From Spirochaetota bacterium (GTDB lineage Bacteria > Spirochaetota > UBA4802 > UBA5550), in the NCBI GenBank assembly GCA_017999915.1, contig JAGNKX010000015.1, positions 1 through 64,000 on the forward strand: a stretch of 64,000 bases of DNA, written 5' to 3'. The notes below the pieces were generated by a model, which saw only the letters and a program-made list of their open reading frames with translations, made no database searches and had not been told where the DNA came from. Below are positions 1-7,933 of the stretch, piece after piece. The position numbers and the translations under genes are program-made. Position 1 is the first letter of the stretch, and the number at the start of each line of letters is the position of its first letter.

Positions 1-40
1 ATCGAGATCAGTTGCGATTGTGTTTATGATTATAATGAAT

Positions 41-79
41 AAAAAAACGGCCCGTTCTTGAATCAAAACGGGCCGTTTT
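41..79 (-). terminator. Rho-independent terminator of tRNA-Gly
   Basis: On the minus strand a perfect 13-bp stem (positions 67-79 with 44-56, core ACGGCCCG/CGGGCCGT) encloses a 10-nt loop and is followed by seven T (complement of 41-47). It lies directly behind the tRNA-Gly gene, so it most likely ends that transcript. Confidence 0.85.
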
Positions 80-83
80 CATT

Positions 84-154
84 AGCGGGTGATGGGAATC
101 GAACCCACGTGACCAGCTTGGAAGGCTGGAGTTCTACCACTGAACTACACCCGC
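84..154 (-). tRNA. tRNA-Gly (anticodon TCC)
   Basis: The reverse complement folds as a 71-nt cloverleaf: acceptor stem GCGGGTG/CACCCGC, a D arm around GTTCAGTGGTAGAAC, anticodon stem CCAGC/GCTGG with loop CTTCCAA (anticodon TCC, reads GGA/GGG), and a T arm containing GGTTCGATTCC. The 3' CCA is not encoded, because the bases after the discriminator read AAT, so a CCA-adding enzyme must complete it. Confidence 0.96.
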
Positions 155-348
155 GGTAGACTTATATTATATGGGGACTTTGCATACCTCCGGAGCCCCA
201 TTTTCCACAATGTTGGCATTACTGTTTAAATAATGTTTTTAACAAAAAATATTTTCGCACAGATGTGTCAAGGATAATTTATTAGGATATTATTCATAGA
301 CAATTTTACGATAAGATACAATTAAGATTTTCCTCTAAATATTTTATA

Positions 349-553
349 CCGATAACTATCGGCCTATATTGGGGTCAGGGTAAACACTCACCGATAACTA
401 TCGCTGCTATAAGTATTCTGATGCCAGTTCAAATTTTGCTCTGACCCCGGGATAGCTCCCCTGCGGCCCGATAGTTATCGGTTCCGAATATATATGATGC
501 ACTGACCCCGGTCTTTTATCCATTGCACGCCAAAAATTTTGCTCTGACCCCCT
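349..553. repeat. Cluster of REP-like motifs upstream of mraZ
   Basis: The 528-bp gap between the tRNA and mraZ holds two interleaved short repeats. The near-palindrome CCGATAACTATCGG lies at 349-362, with a one-mismatch copy at 391-404 and an inverted copy at 468-481. GGGGTCAG or its complement CTGACCCC lies at 371-378, 443-450, 502-509 and 544-551, twice preceded by AAATTTTGCT. Both motifs recur near 62.9-63.1 kb. GGGGTCAGAGCAAAATTT-type sequences are typical of REP elements mobilised by Y1 (RAYT) transposases; no transposase is present here. I see no gene in 155-682. Confidence 0.7.
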
Positions 554-598
554 ATCTTCCAACACATTCAGGAAAAGTGTGTATTTTTTGTTTTATTG

Positions 599-643
599 TT
601 GACAAATTATGTCTCATATGTCACATTGTGGGGAAAAGTGGGG
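599..643 (+). promoter_or_regulatory. mraZ promoter region with tandem MraZ boxes
   Basis: A consensus -35 hexamer TTGACA lies at 599-604; the -10 is not clear. Just downstream are two direct repeats TGGGG (629-633 and 639-643) separated by five bases. MraZ is known to bind TGGGN repeats with 5-nt spacers in front of its own operon, so this is probably the autoregulatory operator of the whole division cluster. The boxes lie 40-55 bp before the mraZ start. Confidence 0.65.
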
Positions 644-682
644 ATTAATGTTGAATATATCCTTGTTGTGGTGATCTAAATT

Positions 683-1120
683 ATGTTTATGGGCGAATAC
701 AATCCCACCCTGGATGATAAAGGCAGGGTCGCGATTCCGGTGAAGCTCCGCAAGGCCTTCGGGGAGAACGCCGTCATCAACAAGCTGGTGCTCACCTACG
801 GCTTCGACCGGTGCATCATGGCATTCAGGGAAGAGGATTGGGAGCGCTTCGTGCGGGAGAAGCTGGTGCCCCTTCCGCAGTCAAACCCCACGAACAGGAA
901 CTGGGTCCGCCATCTGATGGGCGGCGCGCGGGACCAGGAGCTGGACAAGCAGGGGAGGATCATCATCCCCGCCAGCCATCTTGAGTACGCGCAGATCAGG
1001 AGCGAGGTCACGATCCTGGGTCTCAACGACAAGATCGAGATCTGGTCCACGGATATCTACAACGGCGTACGGCCCGATCAGGATTCGCTGAACGCCCTTG
1101 CGGTGGACCTCGGCGTATAG
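683..1120 (+). CDS. mraZ: Transcriptional regulator MraZ
   Basis: 145 residues, the usual MraZ size. It contains two AbrB-like half-domains: an N-terminal copy beginning with GEYNPTLDDKGRVAIP and a second around DQELDKQGRIIIPASHLE, each carrying the D-x-K/Q-GR-x-x-I/V-P signature. MraZ is a ring-forming DNA-binding protein that controls the division and cell-wall operon it heads. The ATG at 683 has no strong Shine-Dalgarno; a second ATG three codons in (MGEYNP) matches the family start better. It is the first gene of an operon running to about 15.8 kb. Confidence 0.96.
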   Translation: MFMGEYNPTLDDKGRVAIPVKLRKAFGENAVINKLVLTYGFDRCIMAFREEDWERFVREKLVPLPQSNPTNRNWVRHLMGGARDQELDKQGRIIIPASHLEYAQIRSEVTILGLNDKIEIWSTDIYNGVRPDQDSLNALAVDLGV

Positions 1121-1205
1121 ATTTGATACCGATCCGGCGTGTGGGACGCCGGTTACGTATAAAGATTTAAGCTTTTTCCAATGCGACATAATATCAGAGG
1201 TGGCT

Positions 1206-2171
1206 GTGCGGTACGTTCATATTCCGGTCATGCCGAGGGAGATCATCCGCTTCATCGAGGATTCGGCGCACCGGGGAACGGGAATGCTGGTGGACTGCAC
1301 GGCCGGGGAAGGGGGTCATTCTGAGTTGTTCCTGGAGCGGTTCGCGGACCTCACGGTCACGGCCTTCGACAGGGACAGCGAGATACTCGAAAAGGCGCGG
1401 GAGAGGCTGGGGCGTTATGGAAACCGAATTAATTTCATTAACGATAATTTTACTGATCTGTATAAGCATCTGGACCAATTGAGGGGACGGGTGAATTACT
1501 TCTTGTACGATTTCGGGATTTCCTCGTTTCACTACGAGGAGAGCGGCCGGGGGTTCGGCTTTGCGAAGGATGAAAGGCTTGACATGAGGTTGGATGAAAG
1601 CGCAGAGAGCGCCTACGGCATTGTGAACAGCGCCGACGAAAGAACGCTGGCCGATATCATCTTCCGCTTCGGCGAGGAGCGGTGGTCGCGGAGGATAGCG
1701 TCCGCCATCGTGCGCGAGAGGAAAATCAGGCCCGTGGAGACCAGCGGCGAGCTGGCGGAGATAGTGCTCCACGCCATTCCGAAGAAATTCCACGTGAAGA
1801 ACATCCACCCCGCGACGCGGGTGTTCCAGGCCCTGCGGATCGCGGCGAACGACGAGCTCGCCGCCATCGGGAAGAGCCTGGACCAGGCGCACCGCCTCCT
1901 TTCTCCCGGCGGAAGGATCATGGCGATCTCCTTCCACTCCCTGGAAGACCGCATCGTGAAGGAAAAATTCCGCCGCATGGCGCGGGGCTGCTCCTGCTCA
2001 GAGGAGCCGCGGGACTGCCGCTGCGAGGAAACGCCCGATGTAAAACTATTGACGAAAAAACCTCTTCGCCCTGAAGTAGACGAAATTGAAGGCAACAGCC
2101 GGGCCCGGAGCGCCCGTCTCCGGGTCTGCGAAAAGATAATGGAGGCTCAGTCATCAAGTACGTTATCATAA
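1206..2171 (+). CDS. rsmH: 16S rRNA (cytosine-1402-N4)-methyltransferase RsmH
   Basis: Class I SAM methyltransferase that methylates N4 of C1402 in 16S rRNA. From a GTG at 1206 the protein is 321 residues and opens with the family start VRYVHIPVM. The SAM motif VDCTAGEGGHS follows, then the RsmH signatures FLYDFGISSFHYEESGRGF and ISFHSLEDRIVK, and a cysteine-rich stretch near the C terminus (CSCSEEPRDCRC). AGAGG at 1196-1200 sits 5 nt before the GTG. An in-frame ATG at 1098 would overlap mraZ and add residues unlike the family, so I reject it. The end overlaps the start region of ftsL. Confidence 0.95.
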   Translation: MRYVHIPVMPREIIRFIEDSAHRGTGMLVDCTAGEGGHSELFLERFADLTVTAFDRDSEILEKARERLGRYGNRINFINDNFTDLYKHLDQLRGRVNYFLYDFGISSFHYEESGRGFGFAKDERLDMRLDESAESAYGIVNSADERTLADIIFRFGEERWSRRIASAIVRERKIRPVETSGELAEIVLHAIPKKFHVKNIHPATRVFQALRIAANDELAAIGKSLDQAHRLLSPGGRIMAISFHSLEDRIVKEKFRRMARGCSCSEEPRDCRCEETPDVKLLTKKPLRPEVDEIEGNSRARSARLRVCEKIMEAQSSSTLS

Positions 2172-2179
2172 TATTCTCG

Positions 2180-2422
2180 ATGAGCCTGTTTGTCATATTG
2201 TATGTGTGGCAGAACATCGAGGTCGTGCAGATCGAGATGAAAAACAGGTCGCTGTCGCGCAGCGCGGGCCAGCTGGTGAAGGAGCGGGACCGCCTGCTGT
2301 ATGAAATCGAACGCTGCCGCGCCATGGACGCGGTTGAGGACCACGCCCGGAAGAACGGTTACCGCGCCATTCTTCCCGGCGATATCAAGACGATCGTGGT
2401 GAATAAAGCCGATGCTCAATAA
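2180..2422 (+). CDS. ftsL: FtsL-like cell division protein (start uncertain)
   Basis: A small bitopic protein in the ftsL position between rsmH and murE. It has a hydrophobic segment followed by a charged, coiled-coil-prone stretch (KNRSLSRSAGQLVKERDRLLYEIER), which is the FtsL/DivIC plan; FtsL helps recruit the septal synthase complex. From the ATG at 2180 it is 80 residues, but the membrane segment would then be cut in half. Reading the same frame upstream adds VIKYVIIIFS, which completes it. GGAGG at 2141-2145 lies just ahead of codons 2150 (GTC) and 2153 (ATC), so the real start may be a rare codon there. The assignment rests on position and architecture. Confidence 0.75.
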   Translation: MSLFVILYVWQNIEVVQIEMKNRSLSRSAGQLVKERDRLLYEIERCRAMDAVEDHARKNGYRAILPGDIKTIVVNKADAQ

Positions 2423-3941
2423 CAATGGCAACATAAAAATCTCCATTGCCGACCTGGCCGGCCAGAGCTGCGGCGTTGCCGAAGTTGCCGCGGGCGGCGC
2501 TACCGTCGTGTCGTCGGTGGAATACGATTCGCGCAGGGTCAAAAAGGGAAGCCTCTTCATCGCCGTCGAGGGATTCACCAGCGACGGCCACCGCTTCGTC
2601 GACACCGCCGTCGATAACGGCGCCGCCGCCGTCTGCGTCGCGAAGGACCGCGCCGGGGATTTCGGCTGGCTGAAGGATCGCGGCGTCGGCGTCATGGAAA
2701 CCTCCGACACCAGGACGGCCCTTTCGCGACTGTCGGCCGCCTTCTTCGGCTTTCCCTCCCGCTCCATGCTGGCCATCGGCATCACCGGCACCAACGGCAA
2801 GACCTCCATCACCTACATGCTGGAGTCGATCCTTAAGCGCCATGGCCTCAATCCCGGCGTCATCGGAACCATCAACTACCGGTGGGGCGGCAGGGAATTC
2901 CCGGCGGCGAACACCACGCCGGAATCGCGCGACCTCCAGGAGATCCTCTATCGCATGAAGAAGGACGGCGTCGACGCCGTGGTCATGGAAGTGTCGTCCC
3001 ACGCGCTGGAGCTCCGGCGGGCCGATGACATCGATTTCGACGCCGCCGTGTTCACCAACCTCACCAGGGACCACCTTGACTTCCATCACGATTTCGAGCA
3101 TTATTTCAGCGCCAAGAAGAGGCTCTTCACTCTCCTCGAGAACAGCTACAAGAAGGGGCGCTGCGCCATCGTCAACGCGGACGATCCCTACGGCCGCGAG
3201 ATATGCATGATCAAGAACCATTACTCCTACCCGGTAAAGAGCTTCGGCATAGAGACCGAGTCGGATTACATGCCCCTGGCAGGGACCATCAGGAACACCC
3301 TGGACGGCCTGAGCTACCGCCTGGGCCGTCCCGAGGCGGGGGTGGCAGTGGACCTCGCGCTCCTGGGCACCTTCCAGCTTTACAATTCCCTGGCTGCGCT
3401 CGCCGTGGCGCACCAGATGGGCGTCTCCTTCGCGGACATCATCGCCGGCCTGGCGGACCTTGAGAACGTTCCGGGCCGATTCGACGTCCTCAAGACCGGC
3501 AAGGGCTTCATCGCCATCGTCGATTACGCCCATACCGTGGACGCCCTCCAGAAGCTCCTGAAATCCGTGAACGAGCTGGAGCATGGCCGGGTCATCACCG
3601 TGTTCGGCTGCGGCGGGGACCGCGACCGGACCAAGCGGCCCCTGATGGGTAAGGCGGCCGAGGAGAACTCCGACCTAGTCATCGTCACCAGCGACAATCC
3701 CCGCACCGAGGACCCGGCCCTGATCATCGGCGAGATAACAGCAGGCCTTTCGGGGAGCAACCATGAAATCATACCGGACCGGGAGGAAGCGATCGCCCGG
3801 GCCATGAACGAGGCCCGCGAGGGCGATATCGTCGTCATCGCCGGCAAGGGCCACGAGGACTACCAGATCATCGGCGCCGAGAAGCGTCACTTCGACGACA
3901 AGGAAGTGGCCGCGCGGTGTTTGCAGGAGACGGTCAGGTGA
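2412..3941 (+). CDS. murE: UDP-MurNAc-L-Ala-D-Glu:meso-DAP ligase MurE
   Basis: Cytoplasmic ATP-dependent ligase that adds the third amino acid of the peptidoglycan stem. 509 residues with the three Mur domains: an N-terminal UDP-binding part (YDSRRVKKGSLFIAVEG), the central ATPase P-loop GITGTNGKTS near residue 124, and a C-terminal domain with GCGGDRDRTKRPLMG. The DNPR motif (SDNPRTEDP) is the accepted marker of meso-diaminopimelate specificity, unlike ornithine-type treponemes. The ATG overlaps the last 11 bases of ftsL, indicating translational coupling. Its 3' end overlaps murF by four bases. Confidence 0.96.
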   Translation: MLNNNGNIKISIADLAGQSCGVAEVAAGGATVVSSVEYDSRRVKKGSLFIAVEGFTSDGHRFVDTAVDNGAAAVCVAKDRAGDFGWLKDRGVGVMETSDTRTALSRLSAAFFGFPSRSMLAIGITGTNGKTSITYMLESILKRHGLNPGVIGTINYRWGGREFPAANTTPESRDLQEILYRMKKDGVDAVVMEVSSHALELRRADDIDFDAAVFTNLTRDHLDFHHDFEHYFSAKKRLFTLLENSYKKGRCAIVNADDPYGREICMIKNHYSYPVKSFGIETESDYMPLAGTIRNTLDGLSYRLGRPEAGVAVDLALLGTFQLYNSLAALAVAHQMGVSFADIIAGLADLENVPGRFDVLKTGKGFIAIVDYAHTVDALQKLLKSVNELEHGRVITVFGCGGDRDRTKRPLMGKAAEENSDLVIVTSDNPRTEDPALIIGEITAGLSGSNHEIIPDREEAIARAMNEAREGDIVVIAGKGHEDYQIIGAEKRHFDDKEVAARCLQETVR

Positions 3942-5335
3942 TAGTGAGCTGCGCGACAACAGCGGGCAGGATAGCGGAGGCGGCCCGGGGCCGTCTCACC
4001 AGCGGCGATCCCTCCACCGCGATAGAGACCATCTCCACCGATTCCCGCGAGATCGGCGCGAAGGGACTTTTCATCCCCCTGGTGGGCGAGAAGTTCGACG
4101 GCCACGACTACATCCGGCCCCTGTCGGAGAACAGGAGCATCTCCTCCTACCTGACCATGAAGGAGGGCTTCACGGATATCGCGTCGAGCCGCGGCATCGC
4201 CGAGATCCGGTGCGAGGACACCCTGCGGGCCCTGGGATCGATAGGGGCCCGGCACCGCGACGAGATCGACCCGATAGTTATCGGCATCACCGGCACCAAC
4301 GGCAAGACCACCACCAAGGAGCTGGTCTACGCCATCCTGAGCGCCCGGAAAAGCTGCCTCAAGAACGTGAAAAACTATAACAACGAGATCGGCGTGCCCA
4401 TGACCCTCCTGGGTCTCGCGCCCGGCCATGAAATGGCCGTGATAGAGATGGGGATGAACCACCCGGGCGAGCTCGACCGCCTCTCGAACATAGCCAGGCC
4501 CGACCTGGCCCTCATCACCAACGTGGGCGAGGGGCACCTGGAGTTCCTGGGCTCGGTCGAGAACGTTGCCTCGGCCAAGTCCGAGATCATGCACGGCATG
4601 CGGCCCGGATCGACCCTCCTGGTGAACCGCGACATGGACTGTCTCGATATCGTCATGGCCGGGGCCCGGAAGAGCGACCTGGTGGTGAAGAGCTTCGGCC
4701 TTTCCGACAGGGCCGATATCCGCCCCGATTCGTACCGCCTCTACCACGACAGCCTGACCGTCCTGTTCCGCGGCGTCGAGATATCCGTGCCGCTCTACGG
4801 CATTCACAACGTGTACAACGTCATGGCCGCCGTGGCCGTCGCCGCCCAGTACGGCATCGGGCCCGAGGCGGTCAGGGATTCACTGGCGGGCTTCGTCAAC
4901 GTCGACGGCCGGAGCCAGATCATCGACCGGGGCTTCCTCGTGATCAACGACAGCTACAACGCCAATCCCCTGTCCCTGCGCTACGCCCTCCGCTCCACCG
5001 CCGAGATCTTCCCGGAGCGGAGAAAGATCGCCGTCCTGTCCGACATGAAGGAGCTGGGCGAGGCGTCGCGGCGCTGCCATACCGAGTGCGGCGCCGCCGT
5101 GAAAGAAAATAAATTTGACATGCTCCTGGTTTGGGGCGATATGGCCGGATGCTACGCCGAGGGCGCCCGCCAGGCCGGTTTTGATCCTGACAGGATACAG
5201 CGGTTTGAAACGAAGGACGAATTGTCCCGCTATGTGCGTACCATTGCCGATGAAAACGACGTTATTCTGGTCAAGGGGTCGCGGTCGATGAAGATGGAAG
5301 ACGTGGTCAGCGCCCTGGCCGGAAGAGAGGAGTGA
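3938..5335 (+). CDS. murF: UDP-MurNAc-tripeptide:D-Ala-D-Ala ligase MurF
   Basis: Adds D-Ala-D-Ala to complete the UDP-MurNAc-pentapeptide. 465 residues from a GTG at 3938 that overlaps the murE stop (GTGA) and has AGGAG about 8 nt upstream; a GTG at 3917 is an alternative. Visible motifs are DSREIGAKGLFIPLVGEKFDGHDY (N-terminal MurF domain), ITGTNGKTTTKE (P-loop), NYNNEIGVP and DSYNANPLS (substrate and C-terminal domain), all typical of MurF. The P-loop coding region contains an exact copy of the 14-bp REP motif found in intergenic regions (4271-4284). Confidence 0.96.
   Translation: MIVSCATTAGRIAEAARGRLTSGDPSTAIETISTDSREIGAKGLFIPLVGEKFDGHDYIRPLSENRSISSYLTMKEGFTDIASSRGIAEIRCEDTLRALGSIGARHRDEIDPIVIGITGTNGKTTTKELVYAILSARKSCLKNVKNYNNEIGVPMTLLGLAPGHEMAVIEMGMNHPGELDRLSNIARPDLALITNVGEGHLEFLGSVENVASAKSEIMHGMRPGSTLLVNRDMDCLDIVMAGARKSDLVVKSFGLSDRADIRPDSYRLYHDSLTVLFRGVEISVPLYGIHNVYNVMAAVAVAAQYGIGPEAVRDSLAGFVNVDGRSQIIDRGFLVINDSYNANPLSLRYALRSTAEIFPERRKIAVLSDMKELGEASRRCHTECGAAVKENKFDMLLVWGDMAGCYAEGARQAGFDPDRIQRFETKDELSRYVRTIADENDVILVKGSRSMKMEDVVSALAGREE
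4271..4284. repeat. CCGATAGTTATCGG motif inside murF
   Basis: This 14-mer is identical to the repeated near-palindrome at 349, 468, 62980 and 63083. Here it encodes part of D-P-I-V-I-G just before the murF P-loop. It may be coincidence under coding constraint, or a site for the same protein or transposase that recognises the intergenic copies. Confidence 0.5.
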
Positions 5336-5336
5336 A

Positions 5337-6422
5337 ATGTTTTATCATTTTTTAGTGCCGCTGAAAGAACAACTGGGCTTCCTGAGGCTGTTCCAGTACA
5401 TCACCTTCAGGTCGGCCTACGCGGCGCTCACGGCGCTGCTCCTGGTCCTCATCCTGGGAAGCCTGGTGATCCGCTGGCTTCAGATGCTCAAGCTCGGCGA
5501 GGAGATCAGGACCCTGGGACCGGAGAGCCACAAGAAGAAGGCCGGCACGCCCACCATGGGCGGCATTATCATCATTGGCGCGGTCCTCATCTCGATCGCC
5601 CTGTGGGGTAATTTTTCCAGCGTCTACCTGGTCACCCTGATCGTCGCGACGGTCCTTCTCGGCGGCCTCGGCTTCGCCGACGATTACATCAAATCGATAC
5701 TGAAAAGAAAAGAAGGGGTCTCGGCCCGGATGAAGCTCCTGGTCCAGGTCCTTATCGCCCTGGCGGTGGCACTGGTCATCTATTATCTTCCTTCGAATAA
5801 AGCCGAGGCGACGACCCTCTATGTGCCCTTCATCAACGAGGAAATCGCCGACCTGGGTCTCCTCTGGGTGGTTTTCGCCGCGGTGGTGATTGTCTCCGCC
5901 ACCAACGCCGTCAACCTGACGGACGGCCTTGACGGCCTGGCCATCGGCTCGGTCATGACCGTGGGCGTGAGCCTCGGCATCATGGCGTACCTGGCGGGCC
6001 ACGCCAAGATCGCGGCCTATCTCAGGATTCCCTATGTTCCGGAGGCGGCGGAGCTCACGGTGTTCCTGGCCGCCCTCATGGGCGCGGCCATCGGCTTTCT
6101 CTGGTTCAACAGCAACCCGGCCACGGTCTTCATGGGGGACACCGGTTCCCTCGCCCTGGGCGGCATCGTCGGTATCGTGGCGGTCATGATCAAAAAAGAA
6201 ATATTTCTCTTCATCGTCGGCGGGGTCTTCGTCATGGAGGTCCTCTCGGTGATCATACAGGTGGCGTCCTTCAAGATCAGGGGCAAGCGGGTCTTCAAGA
6301 TGGCGCCCTTTCACCATCACCTGGAGCTGTCCGGGTGGCCGGAGCAGAAGGTGGTGGTGCGGATGTGGATACTCGGGATCATACTGGCGATTTTAGGAAT
6401 GAGTTCGCTGAAGATATTGTAG
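5337..6422 (+). CDS. mraY: Phospho-MurNAc-pentapeptide translocase MraY
   Basis: Integral membrane enzyme that transfers phospho-MurNAc-pentapeptide to undecaprenyl phosphate, forming lipid I. 361 residues with about ten hydrophobic segments. MraY signatures: KKAGTPTMGG, FADDYIK with the catalytic aspartates, NAVNLTDGLDGLA, FMGDTGSLALGG and APFHHHLELSGW. The start lies one base after the murF stop with GAGAGGAG upstream. A repeat-filled gap of about 125 bp follows, the largest break in this operon apart from the one before ftsZ. Confidence 0.97.
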   Translation: MFYHFLVPLKEQLGFLRLFQYITFRSAYAALTALLLVLILGSLVIRWLQMLKLGEEIRTLGPESHKKKAGTPTMGGIIIIGAVLISIALWGNFSSVYLVTLIVATVLLGGLGFADDYIKSILKRKEGVSARMKLLVQVLIALAVALVIYYLPSNKAEATTLYVPFINEEIADLGLLWVVFAAVVIVSATNAVNLTDGLDGLAIGSVMTVGVSLGIMAYLAGHAKIAAYLRIPYVPEAAELTVFLAALMGAAIGFLWFNSNPATVFMGDTGSLALGGIVGIVAVMIKKEIFLFIVGGVFVMEVLSVIIQVASFKIRGKRVFKMAPFHHHLELSGWPEQKVVVRMWILGIILAILGMSSLKIL

Positions 6423-6430
6423 ATCCGCAC

Positions 6431-6516
6431 TCCCTCCCCCTTGATGGGGGAGGGCAGGGGTGGGGGTGAATGGATAGGTCACCCTCCCCCATCCCCTCCC
6501 ATCGAGGGAGGAGAGT
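6431..6516. repeat. C-rich hairpin repeat between mraY and murD
   Basis: Two hairpins lie back to back: CCCTCCCCC-ttgat-GGGGGAGGG (6432-6454) and CCTCCC-atcga-GGGAGG (about 6495-6511), with GGTGGGGGTGA between them. The second resembles the repeat at 46512-46551, which has CCTCCCCATCGAGGGGGAGGAG. Its right edge provides the GGGAGGAG that could serve as ribosome-binding site for a TTG start of murD at 6518. Confidence 0.65.
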
Positions 6517-6547
6517 ATTGAGAAAGAGTATACTGATAATAGAAAAA

Positions 6548-7933
6548 ATGAAAGGCAACAACAACATACATAAGGCCCTCGTGGTCGGACTGGGATACCG
6601 CACAGGTTTGGCGGTTTCAAACTTCCTCGCGGCCCGGGAGATCGCCGTGGTCGCCTCCGACAGCAAGAGCGAGGCGGACCTTTCCGACGTGCTCAGCAAG
6701 CTCGATCCCACGGTGCGGGTCGTCGCCGGCGCCCAGGACCCGGCCCTGCTCGACGGCGGCTTTGACGCGGTCATACTGTCGCCGGGCGTGCCGAAGACCA
6801 TCCCCCTGGTGGCGGAAGCGGGCAGGCGGGGCATCCCCGTAATGGCGGAAGTGGAGCTCGCCTTCAGGCACATGAAGGGAAGCGTCGTCGGCATAACCGG
6901 CACGGACGGTAAATCCACCACCACGGCCCTCACCGGCCACGTGTTCCATGAGCTCGGCATCGACACCCACGTGGGCGGGAACATCGGCATACCCCTGGTC
7001 TCCTTCGTCGATAAAACGAACGATGAATCGGTGGTGGTGGCTGAGCTCTCGTCGTTCCAGCTGGAGACCATCGTGGACTTCAGGCCGGACGTGGCCGCCC
7101 TTTTGAACGTGACGCCGGACCACCTTGACCGCTATGACGGCATGGAAGAGTATCTCGAAGCCAAGATGAGGATCGCCATGAACCAGGACGGCGGCGATTA
7201 TTTCATTTATAACAGGGACGATGTAATGAGCTCCCGCAGCTCCTCACGGGTGAAGTCCAGGGTCCTTTCCTTTTCCATTGAGACAGGGGACGCCGACATC
7301 TTCTACCGCGACGGCGCGGTCTACCTCAGGGACGACGGCCGGAAGGTTCTCGAGACCGGCCGGATGAAGGTCCTGGGGCTCCATAACGTGCAGAACGCCA
7401 TGGTGGCGATCCTCGCGGCCCGAGCGGTCCTGGCCAAGCGGGGAAAAGAGGCCGACTTCGACGCCATCGCCGAAGCGGTCTATTCCTTCCCGGGGCTTGA
7501 GCACCGCCTGGAGCGGATCGGCGTGTTCCAGGGGAGGGAATTCATCAACGATTCCAAGGCCACCACGGTCAACGCGGTCCTCACGGCCCTCCGGAGCTTC
7601 CCCGGCATGGGCGTCCTCATACTGGGGGGCAGGACCAAGGGCGATGATTATTCCCGGTTGAAGATCGGCCTGGAGGGGAAGATACGGTCAATTGTGCTGA
7701 TCGGCGAATCAAAGGAATATTTTGCGAAGATACTGGGCGGCTTCCGCCACGTTTTCGCCGAGTCGCTGGATGACGCGGTGGTGAAGGCGATGCGGGAGAG
7801 CAGGGAGGGCGACGTGGTGCTTCTTTCGCCGGCCTGCGCATCCTTTGACATGTTCAAAAATTACGAGGAGCGGGGAATGGAGTTCGCCAAATCCTTCCGC
7901 CGCCTGGAGAGCGGGGCCTTATCGTGGACCTGA
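6548..7933 (+). CDS. murD: UDP-MurNAc-L-alanine:D-glutamate ligase MurD
   Basis: Adds D-glutamate to UDP-MurNAc-L-Ala. 461 residues from ATG 6548, with an N-terminal nucleotide-sugar domain (ALVVGLGYRTGLAVSNFL), a P-loop GITGTDGKSTT (Asp where many homologues have Asn), AELSSFQLE, LNVTPDHLDRY and FINDSKATTVNAV, all MurD hallmarks. No Shine-Dalgarno precedes ATG 6548. A TTG at 6518 would add ten residues and has GGGAGGAG at good spacing, though that sequence belongs to a repeat. The gene overlaps ftsW by ten bases. Confidence 0.95.
   Translation: MKGNNNIHKALVVGLGYRTGLAVSNFLAAREIAVVASDSKSEADLSDVLSKLDPTVRVVAGAQDPALLDGGFDAVILSPGVPKTIPLVAEAGRRGIPVMAEVELAFRHMKGSVVGITGTDGKSTTTALTGHVFHELGIDTHVGGNIGIPLVSFVDKTNDESVVVAELSSFQLETIVDFRPDVAALLNVTPDHLDRYDGMEEYLEAKMRIAMNQDGGDYFIYNRDDVMSSRSSSRVKSRVLSFSIETGDADIFYRDGAVYLRDDGRKVLETGRMKVLGLHNVQNAMVAILAARAVLAKRGKEADFDAIAEAVYSFPGLEHRLERIGVFQGREFINDSKATTVNAVLTALRSFPGMGVLILGGRTKGDDYSRLKIGLEGKIRSIVLIGESKEYFAKILGGFRHVFAESLDDAVVKAMRESREGDVVLLSPACASFDMFKNYEERGMEFAKSFRRLESGALSWT

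Noticed and set aside
1098-1205. Long N-terminal extension of RsmH overlapping mraZ
   Set aside because: The extension has no similarity to the RsmH start, and the GTG at 1206 has a ribosome site and begins at the conserved RYVHIPVM.
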